Program-made: the position numbers and the translations under genes
Source: an uncultured Verrucomicrobiota bacterium
GTDB lineage: Bacteria > Verrucomicrobiota > Kiritimatiellia > RFP12 > UBA1067
Direction of reading: 5' to 3'
DNA: 14,128 nucleotides
NCBI GenBank assembly: GCA_946628745.1
Contig: CAMOXA010000023.1
Location: 1-14,128, forward strand
In this document: in pieces, positions 14,045 to 14,128 of the stretch
Layout of the letters: each line of letters begins with the position of its first letter
Numbering within the stretch: position 1 is the first letter of the stretch
The notes under the pieces: model-generated
The model's input: the letters and a program-made list of their open reading frames with translations, nothing else
Databases searched by the model: none
Told to the model about the DNA's origin: nothing

Positions 14045-14068
14045 AAACCTCGCAACTGCGAGGTTTTT
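14045..14068 (+). terminator. Bidirectional hairpin terminator before tRNA-Asn
   Basis: AAACCTCGC (14045-14053), loop AACT, GCGAGGTTT (14058-14066) with TTTTT (14064-14068). The A-run on the left gives a U-run when read on the minus strand, so it can stop both the HAD operon and the tRNA transcript arriving from the right. Confidence 0.85.
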
Positions 14069-14075
14069 CTCTGCT

Positions 14076-14128
14076 TGGCTCGGGCGGCTGGATTCGAACC
14101 AGCGACCAATTGATTAACAGTCAACTGC
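14076..14128 (-). tRNA. tRNA-Asn (anticodon GTT), 3' part
   Basis: Read on the minus strand, the anticodon arm is GTTGA-CTGTTAA-TCAAT (one G-T pair), giving anticodon GTT. A five-base variable loop follows, then the T arm GCTGG-TTCGAAT-CCAGC, acceptor 3' strand CGCCCGA, discriminator G and an encoded CCA (14078-14076). The D arm and the 5' acceptor strand lie beyond the window. Confidence 0.93.

Noticed and set aside
1..14128. CRISPR arrays, insertion sequences, prophage or defence genes
   Set aside because: No direct-repeat array, terminal inverted repeats, transposase or integrase motifs were seen on either strand. The tRNA-Asn end shows no nearby integrase or repeated tRNA fragment in the window.

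Overview
The window is a densely packed, GC-rich bacterial chromosome segment. It carries 14 complete protein genes, the 3' end of one more (fabD) and a partial tRNA-Asn. Almost everything is housekeeping, and I see no insertion sequence, CRISPR array, phage gene or toxin-antitoxin pair. The organism looks like an anaerobe: it has an ETF/acyl-CoA dehydrogenase cluster and a biotin synthase with unusual cluster ligands. The helix-turn-helix/PTS-IIA fusion, the lysine-rich CBM48 protein and the divergent Lgt make me suspect the PVC group (Kiritimatiellota/Lentisphaerota), but that is inference and not proven by the sequence.

Region 1 (1-268) is the end of fabD and its hairpin terminator. Region 2 (269-9360) is a long plus-strand run. 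etfB, etfA and an acyl-CoA dehydrogenase form an electron-transfer unit, followed by bioB, a TrmA/RlmD-type RNA methyltransferase, miaB, rph and a compact dihydroorotase. From the methyltransferase to the dihydroorotase every junction overlaps (ATGA or TAATG), so translation is probably coupled. Region 3 (9331-9885) holds a single minus-strand gene, a small glycogen-binding-domain protein with an H1-like tail. It shares a terminator with the dihydroorotase and has an AT-rich promoter region back to back with the next operon.

Region 4 (9886-14037) is a second plus-strand operon: an FtsB/DivIC-like protein, an M50-like membrane metallopeptidase, an Lgt-like enzyme, DNA polymerase III delta (holA), an HTH-PTS IIA fusion and a HAD phosphatase. 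Its junctions are also overlapping or very short. It ends in a hairpin shared with a convergent tRNA-Asn(GTT) that runs off the window.

The features most worth a second look are: promoters with a TATAAT placed 6-9 bases before an ATG, which implies leaderless or nearly leaderless mRNAs; a BioB lacking one of the four canonical [2Fe-2S] ligands; a dihydroorotase lacking both halves of the usual beta-sandwich; the H1-like/CBM48 protein; and the HTH-PTS IIA regulator. I found no clearly new multi-gene system.
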